This document shows, one piece after another, positions 1 to 8,515 of a stretch of DNA of 22,513 bases. This DNA is from CBFIHN01 sp965662575 (GTDB lineage Bacteria > Pseudomonadota > Gammaproteobacteria > Francisellales > CACEW01), in the NCBI GenBank assembly GCA_965662575.1, contig CBFIHN010000025.1, positions 1 through 22,513 of the forward strand. Reading direction: 5' to 3'. The notes below the pieces were generated by a model. It was not told the origin of the DNA and did no database searches. It saw only the letters and a program-made list of their open reading frames with translations. Position 1 is the first letter of the stretch; each line of letters starts with the position of its first letter. The translations under genes were made by a program, and so were the position numbers.

Positions 1-392
<392 letters not shown>

Positions 393-628
393 ATCAAGCC
401 AACTGGAGTAATAATAAAACTAACTGAATCACGAAAAGTGATTGATGAATGAGAGTTCAAGACGATAAAAGATTTGATTTGACTTAGATTGCCTTAGTAT
501 TTGTGGTGAATCATGTGACCATAAAATGAGGCAAAAGTATTTTCGAAGTGCGGAGTTTATATCTAATAAATGAGCACGGCAGAAAATACGTTTAACAACA
601 TATTGCAGCAAAAATACTGCTAAAAGTT
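393..628 (+). other. 23S-5S internal transcribed spacer, no tRNA
   Basis: This spacer of about 236 nt has no tRNA-like cloverleaf. It holds a long imperfect stem: AAAAGTATTTTC (533-544) pairs with GAAAATACGTTT (582-593) at 11 of 12 positions, and inside it GTGC (548-551) pairs with GCAC (574-577). A second palindrome, CTTGATA-T-TATCAAG (384-398), spans the end of 23S, and a small hairpin GCAG/CTGC lies at 605-620 just before 5S. These are plausible processing structures (RNase III or RNase E type), but that role is inferred. A 70-codon minus-strand reading frame in this spacer has no coding signature. Confidence 0.7.
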
Positions 629-747
629 TGCCTGGTGGCAATGGCGAGTTGGAACCACCTGATTCCTTTCCGAACTCAGAAGTGAAACAACTTTGCGCCG
701 ATGATAGTGTGGGGCCTCCCCATGTGAAAGTAGGTCACCGCCAGGCT
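629..747 (+). rRNA. rrf: 5S ribosomal RNA
   Basis: About 119 nt, the normal 5S size. The 5' arm TGCCTGG (629-635) pairs with the 3' arm CCAGGC (741-746). The core CCGAACTCAGAAGTGAAAC and the segment GATAGTGTGGGG-CCTCCCCATG match E. coli 5S nearly base for base. Ends are set by the terminal helix and are good to one or two bases. Confidence 0.96.
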
Positions 748-760
748 CCTTATCCCCTCA

Positions 761-786
761 CCCCCGAACAAAAAATGTTACGGGGG
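761..786 (+). terminator. Possible rRNA operon terminator hairpin
   Basis: CCCCCGAACA (761-770) pairs with TGTT-a-CGGGGG (776-786) across an AAAAA loop, leaving one bulged A. The hairpin is GC-rich and begins 14 nt after 5S, where an operon terminator is expected. It is followed by TTCGTTG rather than a clean T run, so Rho-independent function is not certain. Confidence 0.45.
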
Positions 787-834
787 TTCGTTGTAGGCAC
801 CTGACTTAATGGAAATAATACCCACGTGCTTAGA

Positions 835-864
835 TTAGTTTTCACAAGCGACGTTTGTTAGAAT
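835..864 (+). promoter_or_regulatory. Weak candidate promoter for corC-lnt
   Basis: TAGAAT at 859-864 is a fair -10 box, with TTAGTT at 835-840 as a poor -35 box 18 bp upstream. No better pair is seen between the 5S hairpin and corC. The corC start at 905 has no recognisable Shine-Dalgarno sequence (ttcttaccacag before ATG). Confidence 0.25.
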
Positions 865-904
865 ACATCAAACAAAATAGATCACGCATAATTTCTTACC
901 ACAG

Positions 905-1762
905 ATGAATAGCAAAAAAATTGATGATGAACAGCCTCGCTCTTGGCTAGAGCGTATCAGTCATGTGTTCCAACAACCACCTGACTCTAAGACTGATATC
1001 TTACGCTTGCTCAAAGCAGCAACAAATCAAAAAGTACTTGATGAAGAATCATTATCCATGATCGAAGGCGTACTCAATGTGTCGAGTTTACAAGTACGTG
1101 ATATCATGATTCCTAGAGCACAAATGATTGTAGTCAAGAAAGGTCAGTCACCACAAGAGTTTTTGCCCTTAATTGTTGAGGCCTCACACTCCCGCTTTCC
1201 CGTTATTGATGATGATAAAGATGATGTTATTGGTATTTTGCTTGCTAAAGATTTATTAAAATACTTTATTGAAAACCCCGGTGAGCAAGCCACATTAACC
1301 GAAAATTTATTGCGCCCAGCCATTTTTGTTCCGGAAAGTAAACGGCTTGATATCTTACTCAAAGAATTTCGCAGCAGCCATAACCACTTAGCTATCGTTG
1401 TCGATGAATATGGTAGTGTATCTGGTGTGGTTACTATTGAGGATGTCTTAGAAGAAATTGTTGGTGATATTGAAGATGAGTTTGATGCGGAAGAAGATGC
1501 TTTTATTCAAAAATTAGACAATGGTAAATACAAAGTCTCAGCTCTGACTGAAATAGAGGAATTCAACGACTATTTCAATTGCCAACTCAGTAGTGAACAT
1601 GTCGACACTATGGGTGGTCTAGTCATGCAAACCTTGGGTTATGTGCCAACGACAGGCGAAAGCATTAATAGCAAACCCTTTAAGATTGAAGTACTTGAGG
1701 CCGATGATCGCCGGGTCTACCAGCTCTTGGTTAGCGAGCATGTGACGGACCATGACACGTGA
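905..1762 (+). CDS. corC: CorC/YbeX family CBS-pair protein
   Basis: This 285-residue cytoplasmic protein closely matches E. coli YbeX/CorC, named for magnesium/cobalt efflux and also linked to ribosome and envelope homeostasis. The N-terminus is followed by VRDIMIPRAQM (64-74), the start of the CBS pair (about 66-125 and 132-190), with HSRFPVI (95-101), VPESKRLD (142-149) and the segment from AIVVDEYG to TIEDVLEEIVGDIEDE (163-192). A CorC_HlyC (transporter-associated) domain covers about 205-280, with VDTMGGLVM at 233-241. There is no transmembrane segment, as expected for the short cytoplasmic form. The stop overlaps the GTG start of lnt by 4 bp, so the two are translationally coupled, as in the ybeZ-ybeY-ybeX-lnt order of E. 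coli; ybeZ and ybeY are not in this window. The gene lies directly behind the rRNA operon, and its ATG lacks a clear ribosome binding site. Confidence 0.95.
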   Translation: MNSKKIDDEQPRSWLERISHVFQQPPDSKTDILRLLKAATNQKVLDEESLSMIEGVLNVSSLQVRDIMIPRAQMIVVKKGQSPQEFLPLIVEASHSRFPVIDDDKDDVIGILLAKDLLKYFIENPGEQATLTENLLRPAIFVPESKRLDILLKEFRSSHNHLAIVVDEYGSVSGVVTIEDVLEEIVGDIEDEFDAEEDAFIQKLDNGKYKVSALTEIEEFNDYFNCQLSSEHVDTMGGLVMQTLGYVPTTGESINSKPFKIEVLEADDRRVYQLLVSEHVTDHDT

Positions 1763-3168
1763 CTCTAGATTTACTCGCCTTACTGTGTGGCGGCCTACTC
1801 ACCCTATCATTCGCACCATTTCATCAATTTTATTTAGCTTTTATTGTCCCTGCCCTACTGGCGTATAGCTGGTCAAAAGACTCCAATAAACGTGCGTTTT
1901 TCCGTGGCTGGCTATTTGGCCTGGGGTTGTTCTTATCCGGTGGTTATTGGATCTATATTAGCATGCATGATTTTGGAGGTGTTAGCTTAGTTACCGGCTA
2001 TCTAATGACCTTCATTATTGCCGCTATATTAGCAATTTTTTACGCCATCCAGGCGTCCCTCTGGCAACGAGCTTTTCCTAACAACTCTTGGCTAAGACTG
2101 TTAGTTGCGTTTCCGGTTATTTGGGTATTATTTGAATGGCTGCGCGGTTGGCTTTTCACTGGCTTACCTTGGCTATTTTTAGGCTATAGCCAAGTTTCTA
2201 CAACACTGGGGCAATTTGCCAAACTCGGTAGTATCTACTTGGTTAGCCTGATGACCTGCTTATGTAGCATACTATTGTGGCAAACATGTCAAGGCATTCT
2301 TCAAAGACAACTTAAACAAGTTACTCAAACGCTGATTGCTGTCATTATTATTTTCGCAACTGGTTGGGCATTAGCAAATATCCACTGGGTACACTACAGC
2401 CAAAACCCCATCACCGTTGCCCTGGTGCAGGGGAATATTCAGCCATCACTCAAGTGGAAAGCTAATCAAGCATTAAATAGTGTTAAAACTTATCGTCGAT
2501 TAAGTGAATCACACATTGGCAAACAACAGTTAATTTTTTGGCCGGAGTCATCGATTACCTTACTAGCACAGGAAGCTAGGCCATATTTAGCCCCCTTAGC
2601 AAAACAGGCAACGAACTATCACACCTCGATTCTTTTAGGAATACCCACTTATCGCAAAGGACACTACTATAATGCTGCTATGGTGATTGGTGATGGTCAT
2701 GGTTTTTATGCTAAGCATCACTTATTACCCTTTGGTGAATATGTCCCACTGCAATCTTGGTTTGGGCAATTATTTGAATTTTTATCCATACCCATGTCTA
2801 ACTTTACTGCAGGCCATTTGCCTCAGCCACTACTTGATATGAATGGGATTCAAGTTGCCTTAGTTATTTGCTATGAAAGTGCCTTTCCAGAACTAGTCCG
2901 TCAGCAACTCCAAAATGCCGCCTTGATTGCGACTATCAGTGACGATAGCTGGTTTGGTCATTCAATTGGCCCCTACCAACACGAACAAATCGCACAAATG
3001 CGCGCAATTGAAACCGGGCGCTATATCGTGCGCACCACTAATAGTGGCGTAACCAGCATTATTGCACCCAGTGGCAAGGTCATTTCACGATTACCTAGTT
3101 TCACTCAAGGAGTCTTGACAGGGAAAGTTTATCCTGCAACAGGACAAACACCTTGGTCAAGCTTATAA
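1759..3168 (+). CDS. lnt: Apolipoprotein N-acyltransferase, shortened C-terminus
   Basis: Inner-membrane enzyme that transfers an acyl chain from phospholipid to the N-terminal cysteine of apolipoproteins, the last step of lipoprotein maturation. Several hydrophobic helices fill residues 1-205, followed by a periplasmic nitrilase-like domain (about 217-455). The Glu-Lys-Cys triad is visible: E263 in FWPESS, K319 in FYAKHHLLPFGEYVP, and C371 in VICYESAFPELVR; ISDDSWFG and QMRAIETGRYIVR are also typical. The start is GTG at 1759, inside the corC stop (GTGA overlap). The protein is 469 residues against about 510 in E. coli. It stops at TGQTPWSSL, right after the nitrilase domain, so the usual last transmembrane helix is missing. 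The other two frames downstream do not restore it. The 3' end lies 13 bp from the convergent thioesterase gene. Confidence 0.95.
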   Translation: MTLDLLALLCGGLLTLSFAPFHQFYLAFIVPALLAYSWSKDSNKRAFFRGWLFGLGLFLSGGYWIYISMHDFGGVSLVTGYLMTFIIAAILAIFYAIQASLWQRAFPNNSWLRLLVAFPVIWVLFEWLRGWLFTGLPWLFLGYSQVSTTLGQFAKLGSIYLVSLMTCLCSILLWQTCQGILQRQLKQVTQTLIAVIIIFATGWALANIHWVHYSQNPITVALVQGNIQPSLKWKANQALNSVKTYRRLSESHIGKQQLIFWPESSITLLAQEARPYLAPLAKQATNYHTSILLGIPTYRKGHYYNAAMVIGDGHGFYAKHHLLPFGEYVPLQSWFGQLFEFLSIPMSNFTAGHLPQPLLDMNGIQVALVICYESAFPELVRQQLQNAALIATISDDSWFGHSIGPYQHEQIAQMRAIETGRYIVRTTNSGVTSIIAPSGKVISRLPSFTQGVLTGKVYPATGQTPWSSL

Positions 3169-3181
3169 CGAGTGGTATACC

Positions 3182-3691
3182 CTATCTATTCGCCTCACCC
3201 GAGCGAACTTTTTCTTTATGTACCTGATGCAAAGCCTGATAATCTAACCGTGCCTTTTTGCGCAACTTAGCCTCGGCTTCGCGATAACGCTCTGTATCAT
3301 TGTCATGAAGCAGTGGCTCAATCGCTTTCGGCTGACCGTTTTTATCGACTGCAACCATAGTAAAATAACACGTATTCGTATGCCGTCGCTCGCCTTCTGC
3401 TAAATTTTCAGCCATCACTTTAATCCCTACTTCCATCGAACTGCGACCCACCATGTTAACCGCAGCATAGAAAGTCACCATTTCACCAACATGCACGGGT
3501 TGTTTAAACATCACTTGATCAACTGAGAGAGTAACGACATAACCTTTGCTATAACGCGCTGCACAAGCATAGGCAACTCGATCTAGTAACTGCATTAAAT
3601 AGCCGCCATGCACTTTCCCTGAAAAATTTGCTGCGTGCGGTGGCATAATTTCGGACATGACCAAATAACGTTTATTATCTTGTTCGCGCAT
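3182..3691 (-). CDS. Hotdog-fold acyl-CoA thioesterase
   Basis: A 169-residue cytoplasmic acyl-CoA hydrolase of the hotdog superfamily (YciA/YkhA/BACH type), which cleaves acyl-CoA to free acid and CoA. The signature stretch PPHAANFSGKVHGGYLMQLL-DRVAYACA carries the HGG turn and the Asp on the central helix; VTLSVDQVMFKQPVHVGEMV and the CYFTMVAVD strand complete the fold. The charged C-terminal tail (about 130-169) is helical. I start it at ATG 3691 because GAGGAAG sits 4-5 nt upstream; a longer TTG start at 3703 falls within that ribosome binding site. It overlaps the end of the upstream FUSC gene by 17 bp, so it is the last gene of the tag-FUSC-FUSC unit. Substrate length cannot be read from the sequence. 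Confidence 0.88.
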   Translation of the reverse strand: MREQDNKRYLVMSEIMPPHAANFSGKVHGGYLMQLLDRVAYACAARYSKGYVVTLSVDQVMFKQPVHVGEMVTFYAAVNMVGRSSMEVGIKVMAENLAEGERRHTNTCYFTMVAVDKNGQPKAIEPLLHDNDTERYREAEAKLRKKARLDYQALHQVHKEKVRSGEANR

Positions 3692-4721
3692 ATTCTTCCT
3701 CAATGGTCGTTAAAAGTTGGCAAAACAATGTATCCATAGATTGACCATAGTATAAACAGGCACTGATTGCCAATAACGCATCAGGATTCTGTTGATGTGC
3801 TAACTGCAATAACTCAAGCTGCTTGTTTTGAAACATCAACCAAGCTTGGTTATCTTTCATCGGCTTAGCACGATATTGTAGACCCTGTACAATCAAGGCT
3901 ACATGATTCTGTAATGACTGGTTAAGCTCATGAATTATCGGCAAAAGCTCTGGTAGCAATCCCTGGTCTTGTAAATAAATCAGTGTATTTAGTAAATTTT
4001 CAAAATAATATAACACCATCCGCAACTGGTGAATGATATAACCTATTCGTCGGCGACGGCGTTGCGAAAAAATCATTTCATATTTACTCGCCATATAGGC
4101 GGTATTAATAGCATCACGACTTTTGACCAACAAACGTACTTTCTGTAACTTGGGTCTAAGTGATTGTTGTCGCTCTGCACTGGCAAAAGTTTGCTGTAGT
4201 AGCTGAGAAATATCTTCAAATAAATTAGAAATTTGTTGTCGCAAATTTTTACGCAAAAACTTTGGCCATAGTAAACTGGAAACAATCACGACAACAACAG
4301 CGGCGAATGCGGTTTCACTGACACGGTCAATCCATAAGGCAGCCGTCCACTGGCTCAATGAACCAAATAAAAAAACCACGAAGATACCAATAAAAAACAT
4401 GCTCTTGGCATAAGAGTGCTTCATGAAATAAATGGCAAGGAAAATGGCAACCACTAATACGCAGGCAAAAACCATCATTAAGTCGGGTAACACCAAGTAT
4501 AGAATCCAACCACAACCACAACCTAAAACGGTCATTAGCAAACGTTTATAGGCACGTTGAATACTCTCACCAACAGAAGGTGCAACCAATGCAACAACGG
4601 TTAAAATTCCCCAATAGCTTCGAGTAAAACCAAAACTTTCTGTAATCACAGTCACAATCAGTACGGCAACAAAAGCTTGTATACCCAGTTTACTTTCGTT
4701 AGAGACAGGCATCATTTTCAT
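3675..4721 (-). CDS. FUSC-family membrane protein (second of a pair)
   Basis: A 348-residue inner-membrane protein of the fusaric acid resistance/aromatic acid exporter superfamily (FUSC/YccS/AaeB-like). Five or six hydrophobic helices occupy about residues 12-165 and contain the family pattern YWGILTVVALVAPSVGESIQ followed by RAYKRLLMTVLGCGCGW. A long, largely helical cytoplasmic domain (about 170-348) follows and begins with the very basic segment KFLRKNLRQQ. Full-length relatives such as YccS are about 700 residues and contain two such modules; this is one module. The start is ATG 4721, which forms an ATGA overlap with the stop of the neighbouring FUSC gene; a longer reading frame to 4796 would run back into that gene. 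The substrate is unknown. Confidence 0.82.
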   Translation of the reverse strand: MKMMPVSNESKLGIQAFVAVLIVTVITESFGFTRSYWGILTVVALVAPSVGESIQRAYKRLLMTVLGCGCGWILYLVLPDLMMVFACVLVVAIFLAIYFMKHSYAKSMFFIGIFVVFLFGSLSQWTAALWIDRVSETAFAAVVVVIVSSLLWPKFLRKNLRQQISNLFEDISQLLQQTFASAERQQSLRPKLQKVRLLVKSRDAINTAYMASKYEMIFSQRRRRRIGYIIHQLRMVLYYFENLLNTLIYLQDQGLLPELLPIIHELNQSLQNHVALIVQGLQYRAKPMKDNQAWLMFQNKQLELLQLAHQQNPDALLAISACLYYGQSMDTLFCQLLTTIEEEYARTR

Positions 4722-5779
4722 GAGAGCACCTGACGTTCTTGCATTAATTCTTGGATCTGCCTGAATAATGCCAAGAGGCGCTGCAAACCAAAGCATAAAT
4801 TCGCATAATACACCAAGCGATGATCAGCAGAGAATGATTGATCAGACAATTTTTCTTTTAGCCGTAGAACAACGTCTTGATAGTTCTGGCAATCAATCGT
4901 CTGCCACTCTCGACTGATAAAACCATGCTCTAAACGTTGAAAAATGTCTTGTAGGTGCAGCAATGATAACTGTGTAATGCGTGTACAGCGCGAATACTCT
5001 GTCCCTTGTGTCTCCGACAAACGGAGTAAGCTTTCATAGACCATCGCTAGCACTTTATACAACGCATATTCACAAACCACGAAACGATTGAGTAAATCAT
5101 TCACTTGTTGATCATTGGTGAGCGCCTCAGAAACGTCATACTGCTGATGGACTTTAGTTTCTAGCTTACGCAGCAGAGGTCGCAAATTAAGTAATTGCTC
5201 TTGATCAAACAGTCTCACTTGGCTCAGCTTGTAGCTAAACTTGGCATACTTAGCAAAAACAATTAAACCGGTATGACGAAAAGCTTGTAAATTCCGCTCT
5301 GGCCAAATGAAAAAATAAATCACAAAGCTAATCGTTGCTGATAAAACCAATAAAATCAGTAATCTATAGGGATCAAGCAAATCAACCCCCTTCATTGCAA
5401 TGGCCAACACATAAAGAACAACAGCAATTGATGGCACAACATGAAACCGTTCACCAAAGCGACGAATATAAAAAGCACAAAAGCTTAAAACTGGTAATAA
5501 TCCATAAGCAAGATAATAAAAACGATGAATCAAAAAACCAAGATAAATCGCACCAACTAAAATCATGCTGGCCCATAACATACTCAACTGACGCTGCTTA
5601 ATGTTTTCCCCCGTATGTTCAACACTACTAAAAACCGCGACAAAGCCCACAAATAGGGTTAAATATTTTTCATTAAAACCTAAGGTCAATGACACAGCAA
5701 TTAGCAATGCTAACGTACTTTTCACTGCCTGCCTGAAACGCAATAGTCCTAAATCATGCTCAATCAGCATGTAAAACAT
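4718..5779 (-). CDS. FUSC-family membrane protein (first of a pair)
   Basis: A 353-residue membrane protein with the same layout as its downstream neighbour. Helices occupy about the first 170 residues (RFRQAVKSTLALLIAVSLTL, FNEKYLTLFVGFVAVFSSVE, then GENIKQRQLSMLW, which resembles the FUSC helix-turn), ending at FVIYFFIWPERNLQAFRHTG. A soluble helical C-terminal half follows. The two proteins are diverged from each other but probably form a two-subunit FUSC transporter (inference). The start is uncertain: ATG 5779 lies just after the tag stop, while ATG 5836 would overlap tag by 41 bp. Residues upstream of 5779 merely read the tag C-terminus in another frame, so I prefer 5779. It overlaps the next gene by ATGA. 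Confidence 0.8.
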   Translation of the reverse strand: MFYMLIEHDLGLLRFRQAVKSTLALLIAVSLTLGFNEKYLTLFVGFVAVFSSVEHTGENIKQRQLSMLWASMILVGAIYLGFLIHRFYYLAYGLLPVLSFCAFYIRRFGERFHVVPSIAVVLYVLAIAMKGVDLLDPYRLLILLVLSATISFVIYFFIWPERNLQAFRHTGLIVFAKYAKFSYKLSQVRLFDQEQLLNLRPLLRKLETKVHQQYDVSEALTNDQQVNDLLNRFVVCEYALYKVLAMVYESLLRLSETQGTEYSRCTRITQLSLLHLQDIFQRLEHGFISREWQTIDCQNYQDVVLRLKEKLSDQSFSADHRLVYYANLCFGLQRLLALFRQIQELMQERQVLS

Positions 5780-5795
5780 AGTCCGCCAGAGTTGT

Positions 5796-6359
5796 CTAAC
5801 CACCTGAATGGCTCCAGCAATCTGTCGTGTGATCATTAACCATACCCACCGCTTGCATAAACGCATAACAAATCGTTGGTCCAACAAATTTAAAGCCTCT
5901 TTTCTTCAGTGCTGTTGACATAGACTCAGCTTCTGCAGTCACAGTTGGTACCTCGACTAAATCAGACCAATGATTAATCACCGGCTGACCACCCACAAAA
6001 GACCAGAGAAAATCCGCAAAACATGTGCCTTGCCTTTCCATATTGAGGTACTGCCGCGCATTGATAATAAATGCTTGCACTTTTAATCGATTGCGCACAA
6101 TGCCTGGATCTGCCAGCAGTGCAGTAATCTTGTTTTGGTCATAGGAAGCAATTTTATGCGGGTCGAAGTAGTCAAAGACTCTACGATAGTGATCCCGCTT
6201 TTTTAAAATAGTCAACCAACTTAATCCGGCCTGTGCCCCTTCTAACAATAAAACCTCAAATAACATCTGCGAGTTATAAATTGGCTTGCCCCACTCTTGA
6301 TCATGATAAGCGATATATAAGGGATTTTGAGCAACCCACGCACAGCGAGTTTTATTCAT
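5796..6359 (-). CDS. tag: DNA-3-methyladenine glycosylase I
   Basis: Base-excision repair enzyme that removes 3-methyladenine from alkylated DNA. It has 187 residues, the same size as E. coli Tag, and reads almost in register with it: RCAWVAQNPLYIAYHDQEWG, LLLEGAQAGLSWLTILKKR, FADFLWSFVGGQP, ALKKRGFKFVGPTICYAFMQ. The HhH-type fold is closed by the zinc snap C6, H19, H177 and C181, all present, and the catalytic-pocket Glu is E40 in LEGAQAG. It is the first gene of a four-gene minus-strand unit ending in the thioesterase. A good promoter overlaps its start region, giving a leader of only a few nucleotides. Confidence 0.96.
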   Translation of the reverse strand: MNKTRCAWVAQNPLYIAYHDQEWGKPIYNSQMLFEVLLLEGAQAGLSWLTILKKRDHYRRVFDYFDPHKIASYDQNKITALLADPGIVRNRLKVQAFIINARQYLNMERQGTCFADFLWSFVGGQPVINHWSDLVEVPTVTAEAESMSTALKKRGFKFVGPTICYAFMQAVGMVNDHTTDCWSHSGG

Positions 6360-6370
6360 AATGCAAACAG

Positions 6371-6398
6371 ATTATACTTTGCGACAATTCTACGCCAA
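6371..6398 (-). promoter_or_regulatory. Promoter for the tag-FUSC-thioesterase unit
   Basis: On the minus strand TTGGCG (6398-6393) and a perfect TATAAT (6376-6371) are separated by 16 bp. The -10 box lies only 11 bp from the tag ATG at 6359, so the transcript would start within about 5 nt of the start codon and have almost no leader. The region is shared with the divergent DMT permease gene that starts at 6410. Confidence 0.55.
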
Positions 6399-6409
6399 GC
6401 AACCGATAA

Positions 6410-7312
6410 ATGACAATAAGACCTATCCGGCTCATCGCTCCAGCACTATTGATTTTATTAGGGATAATATGGGGCTCTGGTTATGCTATAGCACGCTATT
6501 GCGTCACCCACGGGGTTCCCCCCTTAGGCTATAGTTTTTGGCAATCAATTGGCCCAATGATTTTGTTGCTCATTGCCTCTTTTGCGCAAGGTGAAAAACT
6601 CCCTATCACGAAGCGTTATTTATCCTATTATCTAGTCTGTGGAATTTTAGGTATTGCATTACCCAATACCTTAATGTATTTCACTGCCCAATATATCCCG
6701 TCGGGAATTTTAGCAGTGATTCTAAATACCGTGCCTATTTTAATTTATCCATTGGCCTTACTCTGCCGCCAAGAACGTTTTGCACCACTACGTTTTATCG
6801 CCATTGTCATTGGCATGATTGGCTTAATGATGATGGTAGCACCTCACGCACAAACGCCCAGGCTACACGACATTCCTTGGACGCTGATCATTCTACTGGC
6901 ACCGCTATCATTTGCTTTATGTGCAATATTTATTGCCGCCTATCGTCCAGTGCCAAGCCAGTCAGTGACATTATCAGCGGGCATGTTAATTATTTCCTCG
7001 ATGACAGTAGCCCCTTTAACACTAATTACTAAAGAGTTTTATGGCTTTTCATGGCCACTGACCACCCCAGATTTACTTATTATTTTTGAAGTTGTCTTAT
7101 CTGGCTTAGGCTACTGGATTTTATTTATGCTGATTAAACGTGCCGGTCCAGTATTTTATAGCCTGGTCAGCGGTGTAGTTGCTATTGTCGGTCTCATCTG
7201 GGGGCACTTGTTATTCAATGAATATTACAATGGTATGTCACTGATTGCCGTTATACTGATTTTAGTCGCCATCTTTCTAATTTCTTTAAGGCAAAGGCAT
7301 GTCGTCCACTGA
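6410..7312 (+). CDS. EamA/DMT-family permease
   Basis: A 300-residue inner-membrane transporter of the drug/metabolite transporter superfamily. About ten hydrophobic helices form two EamA repeats (about 10-142 and 153-292). The first repeat shows the family pattern LLGIIWGSGYAIARY, and helix 4-5 shows PNTLMYFTAQYIPSGILAVI followed by LNTVPI, typical of the family. The second repeat ends in GLIWGHLLFNEYYNGMSLIA. The start ATG 6410 lacks a clear ribosome binding site. Its last 14 bp overlap the start of the MidA-family gene, so the two are co-transcribed. The transported compound cannot be predicted; amino acids or amines are common in this family. Confidence 0.9.
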   Translation: MTIRPIRLIAPALLILLGIIWGSGYAIARYCVTHGVPPLGYSFWQSIGPMILLLIASFAQGEKLPITKRYLSYYLVCGILGIALPNTLMYFTAQYIPSGILAVILNTVPILIYPLALLCRQERFAPLRFIAIVIGMIGLMMMVAPHAQTPRLHDIPWTLIILLAPLSFALCAIFIAAYRPVPSQSVTLSAGMLIISSMTVAPLTLITKEFYGFSWPLTTPDLLIIFEVVLSGLGYWILFMLIKRAGPVFYSLVSGVVAIVGLIWGHLLFNEYYNGMSLIAVILILVAIFLISLRQRHVVH

Positions 7313-8423
7313 ATTTTCAACACCATCAAATGAAGCGATCGAACATAGTTTACACTTGGTTGCATATATTCGTGACCAAATTAAGCAAGCTGGTGGGGTA
7401 GTCACTTTTGATCAGTATATGGATGCGGTTTTATATACGCCAGGCCTAGGCTATTACAGCGCGGGTAGCGACAAAATTGGACCACAAGGCGACTTCATTA
7501 CCGCACCAGAAATTTCACCCTTTTTTTCGCAATGCGTTGCTCAATATTGCCATACAAGCTTTACGAATTTAGAACAGCCCTCTATTTTAGAGCTTGGTGC
7601 TGGCCTTGGCACGATGGCGGCCGATATATTATCACATCTTGAACAAGTTGATGCCTTACCCGAACACTATCTTATTTTAGAAACAAGCCCAGATTTACAA
7701 CAACGCCAACAACAGACAATTGGACAAAAATGCCCAAACTTGCTGAATAAAGTCAGTTGGTTAAGCAGCCTACCAACACGCCCAATAAAAGGCGTTATTC
7801 TAGGTAACGAGATAATTGATGCCATGCCCTGCAAACGCTTTCGGATTGATGACAAGACGATTATTGAACTTGGCGTGACAAACAAGGATGGTCGATTCCA
7901 ATGGCAAGATATGCCTCAGGCATCAGATGGCTTGCTTTCCGCTGTTGAAAAAATTCAAGTATCTACTGGACAATTACCCGAAGGATATTGCTCTGAAATC
8001 AATCTACATATTATCCCATGGCTCAACAGCCTGGCAGACATTCTTGCACAAGGCAACATGCTCTGGATTGATTATGGCTATCTAGAAAAAGAGTATTATC
8101 ATGCACAGCGCAAGCAAGGCACTTTGCGCTGTTATTATCAACACCGAGCACACGACGACCCCTTTGCCTACCCTGGCTTACAAGACATCACTGCACACGT
8201 GAACTTTAGTGCACTTATTGATGCCGCCAGAGAACTAGATTTAACGATTGACAACTACCAAACTCAAGCAAACTTTTTATTTAGCAACCAACTGGAAAGA
8301 CTATTCAATCAAGCAATCGCACAACACCCTGATCGATTACAAACCTATGCACAGCAAATTAAAACTCTCACTTTGCCACAGAATATGGGGGAATCATTTA
8401 AAGTGGTTTCTCTTATACGCTAA
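7299..8423 (+). CDS. MidA-family SAM-dependent methyltransferase
   Basis: A 374-residue class I methyltransferase of the DUF185/MidA (NDUFAF7) family, which in mitochondria methylates an arginine of a complex I subunit; the bacterial target is not established. Family landmarks are GDFITAPEISPFFSQC (64-79), the SAM-binding motif ILELGAGLGTMAADIL (96-111), the acidic motif II LETSPDLQQRQ (127-137) and the hallmark GNEIIDAMPCKRF (169-181); WIDYGY comes later. No membrane segment or signal peptide is seen. The ATG is preceded by AAGG and overlaps the DMT gene by 14 bp. No intrinsic terminator is seen in the 56 bp before the SRP RNA promoter. Confidence 0.92.
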   Translation: MSSTEFSTPSNEAIEHSLHLVAYIRDQIKQAGGVVTFDQYMDAVLYTPGLGYYSAGSDKIGPQGDFITAPEISPFFSQCVAQYCHTSFTNLEQPSILELGAGLGTMAADILSHLEQVDALPEHYLILETSPDLQQRQQQTIGQKCPNLLNKVSWLSSLPTRPIKGVILGNEIIDAMPCKRFRIDDKTIIELGVTNKDGRFQWQDMPQASDGLLSAVEKIQVSTGQLPEGYCSEINLHIIPWLNSLADILAQGNMLWIDYGYLEKEYYHAQRKQGTLRCYYQHRAHDDPFAYPGLQDITAHVNFSALIDAARELDLTIDNYQTQANFLFSNQLERLFNQAIAQHPDRLQTYAQQIKTLTLPQNMGESFKVVSLIR

Positions 8424-8479
8424 ACAACACGCTCCAGACAATAGCATAACTTTACTGCCGTGACTCAGATAAATTCAAC

Positions 8480-8508
8480 TTGACCGCAGATCTGCAATCC
8501 TGAATAAT
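8480..8508 (+). promoter_or_regulatory. Promoter of the SRP RNA gene
   Basis: TTGACC (8480-8485) and AATAAT (8503-8508) are separated by 17 bp. The predicted start, 7-8 nt after the -10 box, is 8515-8516, exactly where the 5' arm of the SRP RNA helix begins. The agreement between promoter geometry and RNA end supports both calls. Confidence 0.75.
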
Positions 8509-8515
8509 AGCACCT

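Noticed and set aside
429..641. 70-codon minus-strand reading frame in the rRNA spacer
   Set aside because: It lies inside the transcribed 23S-5S spacer and overlaps the 5S 5' end; the composition follows the RNA stems and there is no start signal.
4722..4796. Longer N-terminus for the second FUSC protein
   Set aside because: It lies inside the preceding FUSC gene, and the ATGA overlap at 4721-4718 gives a natural coupled start.
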